64,000 nt of DNA from Halorussus ruber (GTDB lineage: Archaea > Halobacteriota > Halobacteria > Halobacteriales > Haladaptataceae), in NCBI RefSeq assembly GCF_004765785.1, contig NZ_SBIT01000007.1, positions 62,001-126,000 on the forward strand. The letters run 5' to 3'. Of this stretch, positions 51,030 to 59,833 are shown piece by piece (within the stretch, counting starts at the first letter, position 1; the number at the start of each line of letters is the position of its first letter). A program made the position numbers and the translations under genes. A model generated the notes under the pieces. That model did no database searches, was not told the origin of the DNA, and saw only the letters and a list, made by a program, of their open reading frames with translations.

Positions 51030-52254
51030 ACACTTCGACGTAATCGTTGCCGGTGCCGGACCGGCCGGGGCGCAGTGCGCACGGGACTTGGCTCAGCGAG
51101 ACCACGACGTGCTGGTGTTAGAGGCCGAGTCCGAAGACGAGTTCCCGCGCCAGTCGAACAAATCGACGGCGGGGACCTTCCCGTCGATGATGGGGTCGTT
51201 CGGGATTCCCGACGATGTGGTGATGAACTACACCGACGACGTGGTGCTGGAATCGCCGAACCGACACTTCGTCCGGCGACAGCCCGGTGCCGTGCTGGAG
51301 TTCGCCGACTTCAAGAACTTCCTCGTGGAGGACGCCCGCGAGGACGGGGCCGAGTACTGGTTCGACGCTCGCGTCTCGAAGCCCGTCACGGACGACGGCG
51401 AAATCGTCGGCGTCAAGTACGGCGGCAATCAGGAGGTCTACGCCGACGTCGTCGTGGACGCGACCGGCCCGGCCGCGCCGCTGGCGAAGAAACTCGGCGT
51501 GACAGACCTCGAGCGCGAGAATCAGGCCATCGGCGTCGAGTACGAGTTAGAGGGCATCGACATCGACGCGGACGGCTACGCCGACCTCACCGACTCGATG
51601 ATGCTCCGACTCGACCACGAACTCGCGCCGGGCGGCTACTCGTGGATTTTCCACACCGGCGAGGACACCGCGAAGGTCGGCCTCTGCTACATCCAGAACG
51701 AGGCTCACCGCGACTACGCCAAGGACGGGATGGGCATCGACGACTACCTCCAGTACTGGCTGGACAACGACCCGCGATTCGAGTCCGCCGAGCGCATCGA
51801 GGGCAAACAGCACCGCGGGTCGGCCCACATCCAGATGCCCAGCGGCTTCAGCACCGACAACTTCATGGCAATCGGTGACACGGTCCCGACAATCGACCCG
51901 CTCTGGGGCGAGGGCATCCACACCTGCATGAAGTCGGGCCGCGCGGCCGCCATCACCGCCGACCGGTGTTTCATGGCAAACGACCGCGACACCTCCGCCG
52001 AGAAGATGGCAATCTATGACGACCTCTGGCACGACCAAGTCGCGCCGAACATGCGAGTCCGGCTACTGATGACCCAACTGCTCTATCTCGCACCCAACGA
52101 GCGCTACGACACCCTCATGGAGGACCTCAACCGCCTCAACCCCGAGACCCTGAGCGACGCGAACGCCGGAAGTACGCGGGAGATTCTGAAGCTAATGCAC
52201 ACCGACGACATTCCCCTCCTCGTCCAGTTCGCCAAGGAGCGACTCCTCGGCTGA
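51022..52254 (+). CDS. Geranylgeranyl reductase-family FAD oxidoreductase
   Basis: 410 residues. The FAD-binding start VIVAGAGPAGAQCARDLAQR and LVLEAESE are followed by the family-typical VVVDATGPAAPLAK and FMAIGDTVPTIDPLWGEGIH. The family reduces the double bonds of the geranylgeranyl chains of archaeal ether lipids, but haloarchaea have several paralogues whose roles differ, so the true substrate is not certain. It is second in the transcript after the small disordered gene. Confidence 0.85.
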   Translation: MSEHFDVIVAGAGPAGAQCARDLAQRDHDVLVLEAESEDEFPRQSNKSTAGTFPSMMGSFGIPDDVVMNYTDDVVLESPNRHFVRRQPGAVLEFADFKNFLVEDAREDGAEYWFDARVSKPVTDDGEIVGVKYGGNQEVYADVVVDATGPAAPLAKKLGVTDLERENQAIGVEYELEGIDIDADGYADLTDSMMLRLDHELAPGGYSWIFHTGEDTAKVGLCYIQNEAHRDYAKDGMGIDDYLQYWLDNDPRFESAERIEGKQHRGSAHIQMPSGFSTDNFMAIGDTVPTIDPLWGEGIHTCMKSGRAAAITADRCFMANDRDTSAEKMAIYDDLWHDQVAPNMRVRLLMTQLLYLAPNERYDTLMEDLNRLNPETLSDANAGSTREILKLMHTDDIPLLVQFAKERLLG

Positions 52255-52263
52255 AGCTCCCGG

Positions 52264-52395
52264 TTACGCCAGCGAACCCGGCCGACCGCGAAGCCCCCGA
52301 ACCAGTTTTCGCAGGAGTTTGAGCGACCGAACGACGCTCCGCACGTCGTCTACGATTCTGACGAGTCGCACCAGTCGTGTGAGTATCGAAGCCAT
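52264..52395 (-). CDS. Small basic amphipathic protein (43 residues)
   Basis: ATG 52395 to TAA 52264-52266 encodes MASILTRLVRLVRIVDDVRS, then VVRSLKLLRKLVRGLRGRPG and SLA. Leucine, isoleucine and valine alternate with arginine and lysine along one helix face, giving a net positive charge that is rare in haloarchaea. It could bind membrane or nucleic acid. Convergent with the reductase gene by 10 bp. A chance ORF is possible. Confidence 0.4.
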   Translation of the reverse strand: MASILTRLVRLVRIVDDVRSVVRSLKLLRKLVRGLRGRPGSLA

Positions 52396-52518
52396 GTTGG
52401 GTGTTACCACTCCTTTCCGTATAAGCGTCGGGCCGCCCTCCTCGACTTTTTACCGGAAGACGAGACAAAGCCAGCCCATGTCGAGAGCGTGTTGGACAGT
52501 TTCGACCGGAGGAAGGCG

Positions 52519-53157
52519 ATGAAGGAAGACGACGAGCAGGACGACCTCGACGTTCGCGCGTCGGTCGATTCCTTCCGAAGGGCGGGAGTGGCGGCGAGTG
52601 ACGGCCTCGGGAGACTCTACGAGGCGGGTAGAATGTGGCTCGGTAGACGCCACTCGCTCGTCCGATTCGTTGCTGCGACAGCAATCTGGTTCGTCGGAAA
52701 CTGGACGTACAACCGTATCGCTTCGCCGATTATCGGTACGGCAACGAAGATACTCGGTCAAATTTCCTCGGAACTCGCAGTCACACCCGCTGTCGCATTC
52801 CTCGAAGGAAACCCGATTTTCGCGTCGTTACAACTTCTAGTGATTCTCATCGCGGTCGTCGTGGCACAGAATAGAAGACATACCCAGAAACTTAAGGACT
52901 CCGAGGATAAATTGACTAATATGACTAACGGGTCGGAGGAGATTACGGACGGCGGGAGCCGAAAACTACCGCCGACAGGCCCGCGGGCAATCGGTGGGCT
53001 GATAGCCGGTGGTGCCATCGGCCTCAGCTTCGGGCCGGGTGGTGTTCTCGCAGGGATGTTTCTCGGCTTCGCGTGGGGCGACAAACTCGACATCCGAGCC
53101 TACGAACGCAACCCGAACACCCCCGAACTGAACCGCGAATCCAATACTGAGCAATAA
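52519..53157 (+). CDS. Membrane protein with two helices and a glycine-zipper region
   Basis: About 212 residues from ATG 52519; a GTG at 52489 is the other candidate start. Hydrophobic stretches are SLVRFVAATAIWFVGNWTY near residue 47 and FASLQLLVILIAVVVAQ near 93, then a glycine-zipper helix pair IGGLIAGGAIGLSFGPGGVL followed by AGMFLGFAWG near 155-185. The N-terminus is acidic. Unknown family. It lies 77 bp upstream of the AT-rich nuclease-like gene on the same strand. Confidence 0.6.
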   Translation: MKEDDEQDDLDVRASVDSFRRAGVAASDGLGRLYEAGRMWLGRRHSLVRFVAATAIWFVGNWTYNRIASPIIGTATKILGQISSELAVTPAVAFLEGNPIFASLQLLVILIAVVVAQNRRHTQKLKDSEDKLTNMTNGSEEITDGGSRKLPPTGPRAIGGLIAGGAIGLSFGPGGVLAGMFLGFAWGDKLDIRAYERNPNTPELNRESNTEQ

Positions 53158-53233
53158 AGAATCGGATCGAAATCATCTAATTCGCAATCAAAGTTTATTT
53201 TGTGAGCGTTGGTTTTTACTTCTCATAATCTCC

Positions 53234-53776
53234 ATGTTGAATATGGACGATCTACAGGAGCTTTCGATTATAGAGTACGATTTCTCGACTGGAGAGGTCT
53301 GTGAGGTTTCCTCACCTAAAGATATAGAAAACATCGGAGGTCTAGAAAATATGACACCGACCACAACAGAAAGCATCGCCGCAAACATCTACAAGGAAAA
53401 TGGATTTAAAGTAAAAAGACTCCATAATACCTCTAGCACTTTTACAGAGATGCACGAAAGAGGTGAAGAACTGAACGGGTTAATTCAGTTATTAGATGAA
53501 GAAGTTTCGAAAATTGCTACTGAGTTCGGTAACACACATCTTTGGGCCTTGGATAGATCCGGTTGCCCTGATTTACTAGTATATGAAATTAACGAGGACG
53601 GCATAGATTATAAATTTGTAGAAGTAAAATCGACGCCAGCTATACCTGGAGTTAGATCTAGAGATCGTCTTAAACACTCGCAAATCGACTGGATAACGCG
53701 TTTTAACTTTCTCTCAGTTAAAATCGCGTTTGTAGTCAACCCAGCAAATTGGGATGGTTTCCATGAGTTTTCGTAA
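53234..53776 (+). CDS. VRR-NUC-like nuclease (PD-(D/E)xK fold), AT-rich
   Basis: 180 residues. The segment GCPDLLVYEINEDG, then DYKFVEVKSTPA, then LKHSQIDWITRFNF follows the D...ExK...Q pattern of restriction-like VRR-NUC domains, which cut DNA, often at branched structures. The first 70 residues are not recognised. Codon use (AAT, AAA, ATA, TTA) and GC content differ sharply from the flanks, indicating recent transfer. A TTTATT TATA-like site is near 53192-53200. Confidence 0.72.
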   Translation: MLNMDDLQELSIIEYDFSTGEVCEVSSPKDIENIGGLENMTPTTTESIAANIYKENGFKVKRLHNTSSTFTEMHERGEELNGLIQLLDEEVSKIATEFGNTHLWALDRSGCPDLLVYEINEDGIDYKFVEVKSTPAIPGVRSRDRLKHSQIDWITRFNFLSVKIAFVVNPANWDGFHEFS

Positions 53777-53802
53777 GACGTTTGGGTAATTAAATTTGAT
53801 TC

Positions 53803-55380
53803 CTACTTCTCACCGAACTCCGATTTCACGGCCTGCCGGTCGATTTTCGAGGGGCCGGACATCGGCATCTCCGCGACGAAGTCGAGGTGGCGCGGTCGCT
53901 TGAACCGCGCGAGTTTCCCGTCCAAAAACTCGGTCAGTTCCTCCAAGGTCAGCGACTCGTCGCCCTGCACGACCGCCTTGCCGACCTGCCCCCACTGGTC
54001 GTCGGGGACCGGCACGACGACGACCTCCTCGACCTTGGGGTGGTCGGCGATTCGGTCCTCGACCGCGGCGGGATAGACGTTCTCGCCGCCCGAGACGTAC
54101 ATGTTCTTCTTCCGGCCCTCGATGTAGACGTAGCCCTCCTCGTCCTTGCGAGCCAGATCGCCGGTCGAGACCCATCCCCCTCCGAACGTCTCCTCGGTCT
54201 CCTCGTCGTTGCGCCAGTAGCGATCCGCGGCGTGAGGACTCGCCAGTTCGAGTTCGCCGATTTCGTCGGGCGGGAGTTCAGTCCCGTCGTCGTCCACGAC
54301 TCTGGCGTCGGCGTGCATCACCGGGACGCCGACGCTGTCGGCCTTCTCGCGGGGCCAGCCCTCGGGCATGGTGAAGTTGTTCGGGCCGCACTCGGTCAGG
54401 CCGTAGCCCTGCGAGAGGTCCACGCCCCTATCCCACCACGCCTCCATGACGGACTCGCGGCAGGGGCCGCCGCCGGACTTGGCGAATCGGAGCGTCGAGA
54501 GGTCGGTGTCCGCCCAGTCGTCGTGGTTCGCCATCATCCGGAGGACCGCCGGGACGGCCACGAGGACGGTCGCGCCCTCCGACTCCACGAGGCGGAGGAC
54601 CTCGCTCGGGTCGAACTCGCGGGCGATGACGACCGTCGCGCCGAGGTGGAAGAGGGGAACCGAGAGGACGTTCCACCCGCCGGTGTGGAACATCGGGAAC
54701 ACCATCGGGGTCACGTCCTCCGGTCGGAGGCCCCACGCCGTGATGGTGTTGAACGAGTTCCAGAGGAGCGAGCCGTGAGTCAGGACCGTCTCCTTGGGAA
54801 TCCCGGTCGAGCCGCCGGTGTGGAGGAACACGTGGGGGTCGTCCATCGAAATCTCGGCGGTCTCGACCGGCGAGTCGTCGTCGGGGAGCGCGCTGGCCCA
54901 CGTTTCCCAGTCGGAACTGTCTGCACCGTCTTGAGTCGAGAGCGACAGGACCGAGCAGTCGAAGTTCCGGCGCTCGTGGTTCAGCACGTCTTCCGCGAGG
55001 TCCGCGAACGGCTCCTCGACCACGAGGAGTGCCGGGTCCACGTCGTCGAGCATCTCGACCAGTTCGCCCGCCGCGAGGCGGTGGGAGAGGGGCGCGAGGA
55101 TGCCGCCGGTCTTGGCGGTGGCGAAAAAGAGGTCCACGAGTTCCGGCCGGTTGCGCGAGAGGACCGCGACGCGCTCGCCGTCCTCGCCCTGCGCTCGCTG
55201 CTCGACGCCGAACTCCCGCAGGAGTCGGGCGGTCCGATTCGCTCGCCGGTCTAACTCGGCGTAGGTGAATCGCTCGCCGGTCGTGGCGTCCACGAGGCCG
55301 ACCGAGTCGGGCGAGAGGCGGGCGCGCTTCTGGCTCCACGCGCCGACCCAGTCGTAGGGTCGTTCGTCGTGGCTAAACAT
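53803..55380 (-). CDS. Acyl-CoA synthetase (AMP-forming)
   Basis: 525 residues. The P-loop-like motif is HTGGSTGIPKETVLTHGSLL near residues 190-209, then QGYGLTECGPNNF near 317, WVSTGDLARKDEEGYVYIEG near 404-423 and a C-terminal GPSKIDRQAVK with the catalytic lysine. It resembles the FadD13/long-chain branch. It shares 8 bp with the 3' end of the alpha/beta hydrolase gene upstream on the same strand, so the two are co-transcribed. Confidence 0.9.
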   Translation of the reverse strand: MFSHDERPYDWVGAWSQKRARLSPDSVGLVDATTGERFTYAELDRRANRTARLLREFGVEQRAQGEDGERVAVLSRNRPELVDLFFATAKTGGILAPLSHRLAAGELVEMLDDVDPALLVVEEPFADLAEDVLNHERRNFDCSVLSLSTQDGADSSDWETWASALPDDDSPVETAEISMDDPHVFLHTGGSTGIPKETVLTHGSLLWNSFNTITAWGLRPEDVTPMVFPMFHTGGWNVLSVPLFHLGATVVIAREFDPSEVLRLVESEGATVLVAVPAVLRMMANHDDWADTDLSTLRFAKSGGGPCRESVMEAWWDRGVDLSQGYGLTECGPNNFTMPEGWPREKADSVGVPVMHADARVVDDDGTELPPDEIGELELASPHAADRYWRNDEETEETFGGGWVSTGDLARKDEEGYVYIEGRKKNMYVSGGENVYPAAVEDRIADHPKVEEVVVVPVPDDQWGQVGKAVVQGDESLTLEELTEFLDGKLARFKRPRHLDFVAEMPMSGPSKIDRQAVKSEFGEK

Positions 55381-56200
55381 GGCTCAGGAACTCCGCGAGG
55401 CGGTCGTTGACCGTCTCGGCCTGCTCGACGAAAAAGAGGTGCGGGCCGCCCTCGAAGACGGCGAGTTGGGCGTTCGGAAGCTTCTGGTAGAGGAGGTCGG
55501 CGTTCCCGACCGGCAGGACCGTGTCGTCGGTGCCGTGGGCGACGAGGACCGGAATCTCGATGTCGCCGAGGCGGTCGCTCGAATCGAACTGCATCACTCC
55601 GGCGGCCTGCGCCTCGCGGGCCGAATCGCTGGCGTCGCCGTCGAGTCGCCAGTCCACGATGTCCGAAATCAGGTCGTCGTTCTCGGCCCAGAACTCGTCG
55701 GTCATCGCTGGCTTCATCTTGTACCGGATGGCCTCGCGCTCGTCGGCGTCGTCCGGCGCGCCGAACATCCGGGCTCGGGTCTCCTCGGGGGTGTCGATGG
55801 CCTCCTCGCCGCCGTGGCTGGTGCAGAGGAGTTCGAGGCTCTCGGCGCGGTCGTAGTCCAGCGCGTACTGCTGGGCAATCATTCCGCCCATGCTCGCCCC
55901 GACGACGTGGGCGCTTTCTGCGCCGACCGCGTCGAGGACCGCTTCGAGGTCGCTCGCCATCTCCTCGACGGTGTACGGGCCGTCTGGTTCGTCCGAGTCG
56001 CCGGTGCCGCGGTTGTCCCAGACGACGACGCGGTAGCCCTCGTCGGCGAGTCGGTCTTTCTGCCAGCGCCACATCCACCGGCCGTAGCCCAGTCCCTCCA
56101 CGAGCGCGACGGTTTCGGCGTCGCCCTCGTCGGTGGTCGCTTCCGCTGGGTCGGTAATCTCGTAGTAGAGAGAAACCCCGTCGTTGTCCGCGTAAGGCAT
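55373..56200 (-). CDS. Alpha/beta-fold hydrolase
   Basis: 275 residues from ATG 56200 (MPYADNDGVSLYYEI). The nucleophile elbow GASMGGMIAQQYAL has Ser near residue 98, the acid is in VLVAHGTDDTVLPVGNADL, and the histidine in GGPHLFFVEQAETV near 258. The oxyanion pocket motif EGLGYGRWMWRWQ sits near 35. Likely esterase or thioesterase. Because it is translated just before the acyl-CoA synthetase, both may act on the same acyl compound. Confidence 0.87.
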   Translation of the reverse strand: MPYADNDGVSLYYEITDPAEATTDEGDAETVALVEGLGYGRWMWRWQKDRLADEGYRVVVWDNRGTGDSDEPDGPYTVEEMASDLEAVLDAVGAESAHVVGASMGGMIAQQYALDYDRAESLELLCTSHGGEEAIDTPEETRARMFGAPDDADEREAIRYKMKPAMTDEFWAENDDLISDIVDWRLDGDASDSAREAQAAGVMQFDSSDRLGDIEIPVLVAHGTDDTVLPVGNADLLYQKLPNAQLAVFEGGPHLFFVEQAETVNDRLAEFLSHV

Positions 56201-56288
56201 GGCTGAACCCACGGACGACCCCGCCTTGAAATCCCCGTTTCACATGTTAACCCGCGGATTGATTCGCCGGGCGCGGCCTCGTTCAGGT

Positions 56289-56711
56289 ATGCCAGTCGCA
56301 ACTGTGGACGACACCGCCGAAGCCACCCTGACAGTCACCGAGGAGACCATCGACGCCTACGCCGACCTCACGGGCGACGACAACCCCATCCACCGCGACG
56401 AGGAGTACGCCGCCGAGACGTTCTTCGGCGGCCGAGTCGCCCACGGGATGCTCTCGGCGGGCGTCGTCAGCGCCGCCTTGGCGGACCTGCCGGGCGACAT
56501 CGTCTACCTCGCCCAAGACCTCGACTTCGAGAACCCGGTCCGACCGGGCCAGACCGTGACCGCGACGGTGACCGTCGAGGAGGACCTCGGCGACGACCGC
56601 CTGCGCGTCGAGACGATTGCGGAGGCCGAGGGCGAGGCATCCGACGGCGACGCCGAGCAGATTCTCTCCGGCGAAGCGGTCGTGATGTCTGTTCCGCACG
56701 AGGGCGAATAG
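56289..56711 (+). CDS. MaoC-like dehydratase (hotdog fold)
   Basis: 140 residues from ATG 56289 (MPVATVDDTAEATLTV). The hydratase-2 motif YADLTGDDNPIHRDEEYAAE near residues 24-43 includes the catalytic Asp and His. The next conserved part is FGGRVAHGMLSAGVVSA. It hydrates enoyl-CoA or acts as an (R)-specific hydratase, complementing the acyl-CoA dehydrogenase elsewhere in the window. The gene is divergent from the alpha/beta hydrolase. Confidence 0.88.
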   Translation: MPVATVDDTAEATLTVTEETIDAYADLTGDDNPIHRDEEYAAETFFGGRVAHGMLSAGVVSAALADLPGDIVYLAQDLDFENPVRPGQTVTATVTVEEDLGDDRLRVETIAEAEGEASDGDAEQILSGEAVVMSVPHEGE

Positions 56712-56777
56712 ATAACTAACCGTTTCCTTAAGATAGTTAATTATACTTTAAAGAACGAATTTCAATTCTCTAAAACC

Positions 56778-56993
56778 GGCGCGCGCTGGCGTCTTGCTGA
56801 GCGTAGTCGTTCGAAAATCGGAGATTTTCGTGATCACGAGAGCGTTGCTCTCGGACGACGAAGCAAGGTTCGTGGGAGGTTGCCTCCCACGGCGCGACCC
56901 TGTGTCGCGCCATCGGCGTGCGAGGTCTGCGGTCGCGGCGCGGTTGCGAGAGACGGCTTGGCTCACGCCTGAAGCTAGCTTCCTCTACTGTTC
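56778..56993 (+). repeat. Family-2 structured element with inserted hairpins
   Basis: Contains the module CGAAAATCGGAGATTTTCG then TGATCACGA at 56812-56839 (28 bp identical to 60763-60790), a GTGGGAGGTTGCCTCCCAC hairpin, a GGCGCGACC..GTCGCGCC hairpin, and the family-2 end with GTCGCGG and CCTGAAGCTAGCTT. The GAGG core is altered here. It fills the gap between the MaoC and ProRS genes. Confidence 0.68.
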
Positions 56994-57094
56994 TCGGTTC
57001 ACGGTCCGGTTCGGAAATCGAGAACAGACACGACACCAGGAACGAAAAGCCGACGCCGAAACCGCCGACAGAGAACTCCCGAAACGACGGATTC

Positions 57095-58552
57095 TCAGTA
57101 CGACTTCGCGTAGTACGCGGTCTCGCAGGCCTTGTCACCGCAGACCGCGCACTCGTCGCCGATGGGTTCCTCGTCGCGGTCCATCGGGACCATCACGATT
57201 TCGGCCGCGATCTCCTCCTTGACGACCGTCTCGCAGGCCTCGTCGCCGCACCACGGGGCCTGCACGTAGCCGCCGTGCTGGCCGATGGTGCCCAGAATCT
57301 GAGAGGTCTCGTAGGCCTCGCGGACGTTCTCCTCGAGGTTCTCCTTGGCGGCGTCGTAGAGCTTGGCGTAGACTTGGTCGAAGTGGCTCTGGATGGTGTC
57401 GCCGATGCCCTCGCGGTCGACCACGGTGTCCTCGCCGTCGGGGCGGTGGACCACGGTGACCTCGTCGTCTTCGACCTCGTTGGGGCCGATTTCGATGCGA
57501 ACGGGGACGCCCTTCAGCTCCCACTCGTTGAACTTGAAGCCGGGGTTGCGCTCGTCGCGGTCGTCCAGTTCGACGCGGACGCCGGCGTCGTCTAAGTCCT
57601 CGGTCACGTCCTCGGCGTAGTCCAGCACCTCCTCGCGGTTGTCCTCGTTCCAGATGGGGACGATGACGACCTGCTCGGGCGCGAGTTTGGGCGGACAGAC
57701 GAACCCTTGGTCGTCGGAGTGGGTCATGATGAGCGCGCCGATAGCGCGCCACGAGAGGCCCCACGAGGTCGTGTGGGCGACCGATTCCTCCTCGTCCTCG
57801 TCGGTGTAGGTCAGGTCGTAGGCCTCGGCGAAGCCCTGCCCGAGGTAGTGGGAGGTCCCGCCCTGCACGGACTTGCCGTCGGGCATCAGCGCCTCGACGG
57901 TCGTGGTAGTGTGCGCGCCGGGGAACTTGTCGTGTTCGGGCTTGCGACCCCGGAGGACGGGGATGGCCAGCACGTCCTCGTAGAGGCTCTCGTACTGGTC
58001 GAGGCGAGTCATCGTCTCGTCCCACGCCTCGTCCTCGCTCGTGTGGGCGGTGTGGCCCTCCTGCCAGAGGAACTCCTTGGTCCGGAAGAACGGCTTGGTC
58101 TCGGTGGCCTCCCACCGGATGACGCTACACCACTGGTTGAGGCGCATGGGCAGGTCGCGGTGGCTCCGGACCCACTCGCTCATGAACGGCGTGATGATGG
58201 ACTCGCTGGTGGGTCGGAAGGCCAGCCGTTCCTCTAGCTCCTCGTGGCCGCCGTGGGTGACCCACGCGACCTCGGGGTCGAAGCCCTCCACGATGTCGCT
58301 CTCGCGTTCGAGGTAGCTCTCGGGGATGAGCGCGGGGAAGTAGGCGTTCTGCGCGCCGGTATCCTTGAATCGCTCGTCGAGATAGTCCTGAATCCCTTCC
58401 CAGAGAGCGTACCCTCGGGGCCGGGTGACGATGAACCCGCCCATAGGGGCGTAGTCGGCGAGTTCGGCCTTCTTGACGACCTCTGCGTACCACTCCCCGG
58501 GGCTGTACTCCTTGCGCTCGGTGATGCCGAGTTCCTGCTCGTCGTCGGTCAT
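57095..58552 (-). CDS. proS: Prolyl-tRNA synthetase (archaeal/eukaryal type)
   Basis: 485 residues. Class II motifs: GFIVTRPRGYALWEGIQDYL in the N-terminal part (motif 1 area), WCSVIRWEATETKPFFRTKEFLWQEGHTAH near 141-170 (motif 2), and LSWRAIGALIMTHSDDQGFV near 269-288 (motif 3). The C-terminus has zinc-site cysteines WCGDEACE and CAVCGDKACETAYYAKSY, ending with the tyrosine typical of archaeal ProRS. It joins proline to tRNA-Pro in the cytoplasm. Confidence 0.97.
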   Translation of the reverse strand: MTDDEQELGITERKEYSPGEWYAEVVKKAELADYAPMGGFIVTRPRGYALWEGIQDYLDERFKDTGAQNAYFPALIPESYLERESDIVEGFDPEVAWVTHGGHEELEERLAFRPTSESIITPFMSEWVRSHRDLPMRLNQWCSVIRWEATETKPFFRTKEFLWQEGHTAHTSEDEAWDETMTRLDQYESLYEDVLAIPVLRGRKPEHDKFPGAHTTTTVEALMPDGKSVQGGTSHYLGQGFAEAYDLTYTDEDEEESVAHTTSWGLSWRAIGALIMTHSDDQGFVCPPKLAPEQVVIVPIWNEDNREEVLDYAEDVTEDLDDAGVRVELDDRDERNPGFKFNEWELKGVPVRIEIGPNEVEDDEVTVVHRPDGEDTVVDREGIGDTIQSHFDQVYAKLYDAAKENLEENVREAYETSQILGTIGQHGGYVQAPWCGDEACETVVKEEIAAEIVMVPMDRDEEPIGDECAVCGDKACETAYYAKSY

Positions 58553-58924
58553 TGGGTAGGAGTTTCTTCGATGTGGTCTTAAATGCGATGAAGCTATGGC
58601 AAGGATTCAGACGAATCCTCGCCGTGGGTTGTACTGACGACTCAAAACCAGACAATCTTGGATAAATATAACAATACTGTCGGGTGGTTCGGTGGACGAA
58701 TCCCCGATTCGAGAGCGACCCCAGACTCGGGCGTAACGAGCGGACTACCCTCTCGAAGCGAATAGAACTGGATAAATGTAGTGAAAGCGGCGAAAACTCG
58801 TTCTCCGAAGACGAACCCAGTTGCTCGCTGACTCGTCACGGGGTCTTCGCTGGTCGCACTTGACGGAATGCGAGCGTTTTTAAATTGTCCACAGTATACA
58901 ATACTATATGGTGTCCCCCAGCGA
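58553..58924. other. Gene-free region between proS and a small membrane gene
   Basis: About 372 bp holding the proS promoter and an AT-rich core promoter for the next gene (GTTTTTAAATTG near 58873-58884, about 46 nt before ATG 58925). No ORF is supported. Confidence 0.5.
58577..58585 (-). promoter_or_regulatory. TATA box of proS
   Basis: On the minus strand CATTTAAGA is centred about 29 nt upstream of the proS ATG at 58552. Confidence 0.65.
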
Positions 58925-59185
58925 ATGAGTGTACAGCGAGAAACGGAAAGCGACAACAAGTCTGCTCGCCGCGTCGCAGGAACCGCGGTCGGCACGTTCA
59001 GCATCATCGTATTGCTCGCGGCGGTCTCGTATTCGGTCATGGTGAACGTCGTCGATTGGGTCACGGTCGACGTTCTGACCTATCCCGTCAACGGAGTCGC
59101 GCCCTTCGTGGTCATTAGTGGGGCGATACTGACGATTCCCGTTCTCATCCCGACTGTCCTACTTACCGCGAAGCTTATCGAGTAG
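58925..59185 (+). CDS. Small membrane protein, two helices (86 residues)
   Basis: ATG 58925 gives MSVQRETESDNKSARRVAGT, then helix GTFSIIVLLAAVSYSVMVNVV and, after a short loop, GVAPFVVISGAILTIPVLIPTVLLTAKL. A TATA-like stretch lies about 46 nt upstream. No family is recognised. The N-terminus is basic and probably cytoplasmic. Confidence 0.62.
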   Translation: MSVQRETESDNKSARRVAGTAVGTFSIIVLLAAVSYSVMVNVVDWVTVDVLTYPVNGVAPFVVISGAILTIPVLIPTVLLTAKLIE

Positions 59186-59254
59186 TCGGCTCATCGTTCC
59201 TTGTAGATTCGAACCACTTCTCCGTCTTTGAGACTCTGCGAGATAGCCACGAAT

Positions 59255-59743
59255 TCAGAACTCCGTAGCTGCGTCCACCTCTCGCACGCCGGTCTCGACC
59301 TCCCACTCCAGCAACTCGTCGCCATCCTCGCCGAAGACGAACTCGCCCGCGAAGGTCTCGCCGTCGAGGAGATGCGGCATCCAATACCGGTCGTCCTCCC
59401 ACATCTGGTCGTAGGGGAGCGCGCCGTAGTCGAACCACTCGGGGTCGGCCTCCGGGGACTCCTCGGGAGTTCCATCGAACTCCTCGGCCCGGAAGACGTG
59501 GACGAACATCTCCGACGACTCGCCGAAGACGAACTCGAACTCGCCGACTTTCTCGGGGGCGCGAGGAGTCACGCCGATTTCCTCCTCGACTTCGCGGACG
59601 ACGCACTCTCGGGGCGTCTCGTCCTCCTCGACTTTGCCGCCGGGGCCGAGGTAGTTGCCCTCGCCGAGGCCGCGCTTCTTCCGGATGAGGAGGACCTCCT
59701 CGTCGTCGGGTCGCAGGAGGTAGCAGAGCGTGGCGGGTTGCAT
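59255..59743 (-). CDS. NUDIX hydrolase (MutT-like)
   Basis: 162 residues from ATG 59743 (MQPATLCYLLRPDDEEVLLI). The full Nudix box GKVEEDETPRECVVREVEEEIG lies near residues 36-57, preceded by NYLGPGG. It is similar to 8-oxo-dGTP diphosphatases/MTH1-like enzymes that clean oxidised nucleotides. The start is close to the divergent FAD oxidoreductase (91 bp). Confidence 0.9.
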   Translation of the reverse strand: MQPATLCYLLRPDDEEVLLIRKKRGLGEGNYLGPGGKVEEDETPRECVVREVEEEIGVTPRAPEKVGEFEFVFGESSEMFVHVFRAEEFDGTPEESPEADPEWFDYGALPYDQMWEDDRYWMPHLLDGETFAGEFVFGEDGDELLEWEVETGVREVDAATEF

Positions 59744-59833
59744 GGGTGGACGGTCAGGGCCGCGACAGATAAATCGGAACGGTTCGGCGGCCACCCGAGT
59801 TATCCGGCTTCCCGGCGTACTCCCTTCGATTCC

